DNA of 5,307 nt from an uncultured Clostridia bacterium (GTDB lineage: Bacteria; Bacillota; Clostridia; Christensenellales; Pumilibacteraceae), in the NCBI GenBank assembly GCA_947385185.1, contig CANDJX010000099.1, positions 1-5,307 of the forward strand. Reading direction: 5' to 3'. Of the stretch, positions 5,276-5,307 are shown in pieces. The stretch's first letter is position 1, and each line of letters opens with the position of its first letter. The notes under the pieces are model-generated. The model was not told the origin of the DNA. It did not search any database and saw nothing but the letters and a program-made list of their open reading frames with translations. The translations under genes and the position numbers were made by a program.

Positions 5276-5307
5276 AGATCGGAAGAGCGTCGTGTAGGGA
5301 AAGAGTG
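5276..5307. other. Illumina sequencing adapter left on the contig end
   Basis: The last 32 bases begin AGATCGGAAGAGC and continue CGTCGTGTAGGGAAAGAGTG, which I recognise as the common Illumina TruSeq adapter; its reverse complement ends GCTCTTCCGATCT. The whole 32-base stretch fits without a mismatch from memory. It is not biological and marks the contig end. Confidence 0.97.

Overview
The window looks like part of a bacterial chromosome of about half GC, most likely from a Gram-positive Bacillota/Clostridia-type organism. The evidence for this is a ThiT-type ECF thiamine importer, a TPP riboswitch with a transcription terminator, AAGGAG-like ribosome binding sites, a clostridial-looking FtsW with an EPN motif in place of QPD, and a murF-mraY-murD-ftsW gene order. 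No species can be named. The right edge ends in Illumina adapter sequence (5276-5307), so the source is a draft assembly and the true genomic sequence stops at about 5275.

Left part (1-1913) is a thiamine salvage module built around a divergent control region. On the minus strand, thiN (thiamine pyrophosphokinase, 157-756) is followed 10 nt later by the start of a zinc-ribbon protein that runs off the left edge. On the plus strand, a TTGACA promoter leads directly into a TPP riboswitch (838-931), an intrinsic terminator (960-985) and thiT (1011-1913). ThiT brings in thiamine, ThiN converts it to TPP, and TPP shuts off thiT through the riboswitch. The riboswitch faces only the importer. No thiamine synthesis gene is in view.

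Right part (1821-5275) is a minus-strand division and cell wall (dcw) run. In transcription order it holds the last codons of murF, then mraY (ATGA overlap with murF), murD (37 nt gap) and ftsW (32 nt overlap with murD). Together these make and act on peptidoglycan precursors: MurD and MurF build the UDP-MurNAc-pentapeptide, MraY loads it on undecaprenyl phosphate, and FtsW polymerises septal glycan. murG, which usually follows ftsW, is absent. Instead ftsW ends tail to tail inside thiT, with a 93 bp overlap of the two reading frames.

There is no gene-free stretch over 300 bases. The only sizeable intergenic region, 757-1010, is filled by the two promoters, the riboswitch and the terminator. 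I see no mobile element, CRISPR array, tRNA or rRNA, and no convincing new system. The main points of interest are the thiT/ftsW junction, the extended ThiT, the readable riboswitch switching mechanism, and the possibly leaderless starts of thiN and murD.
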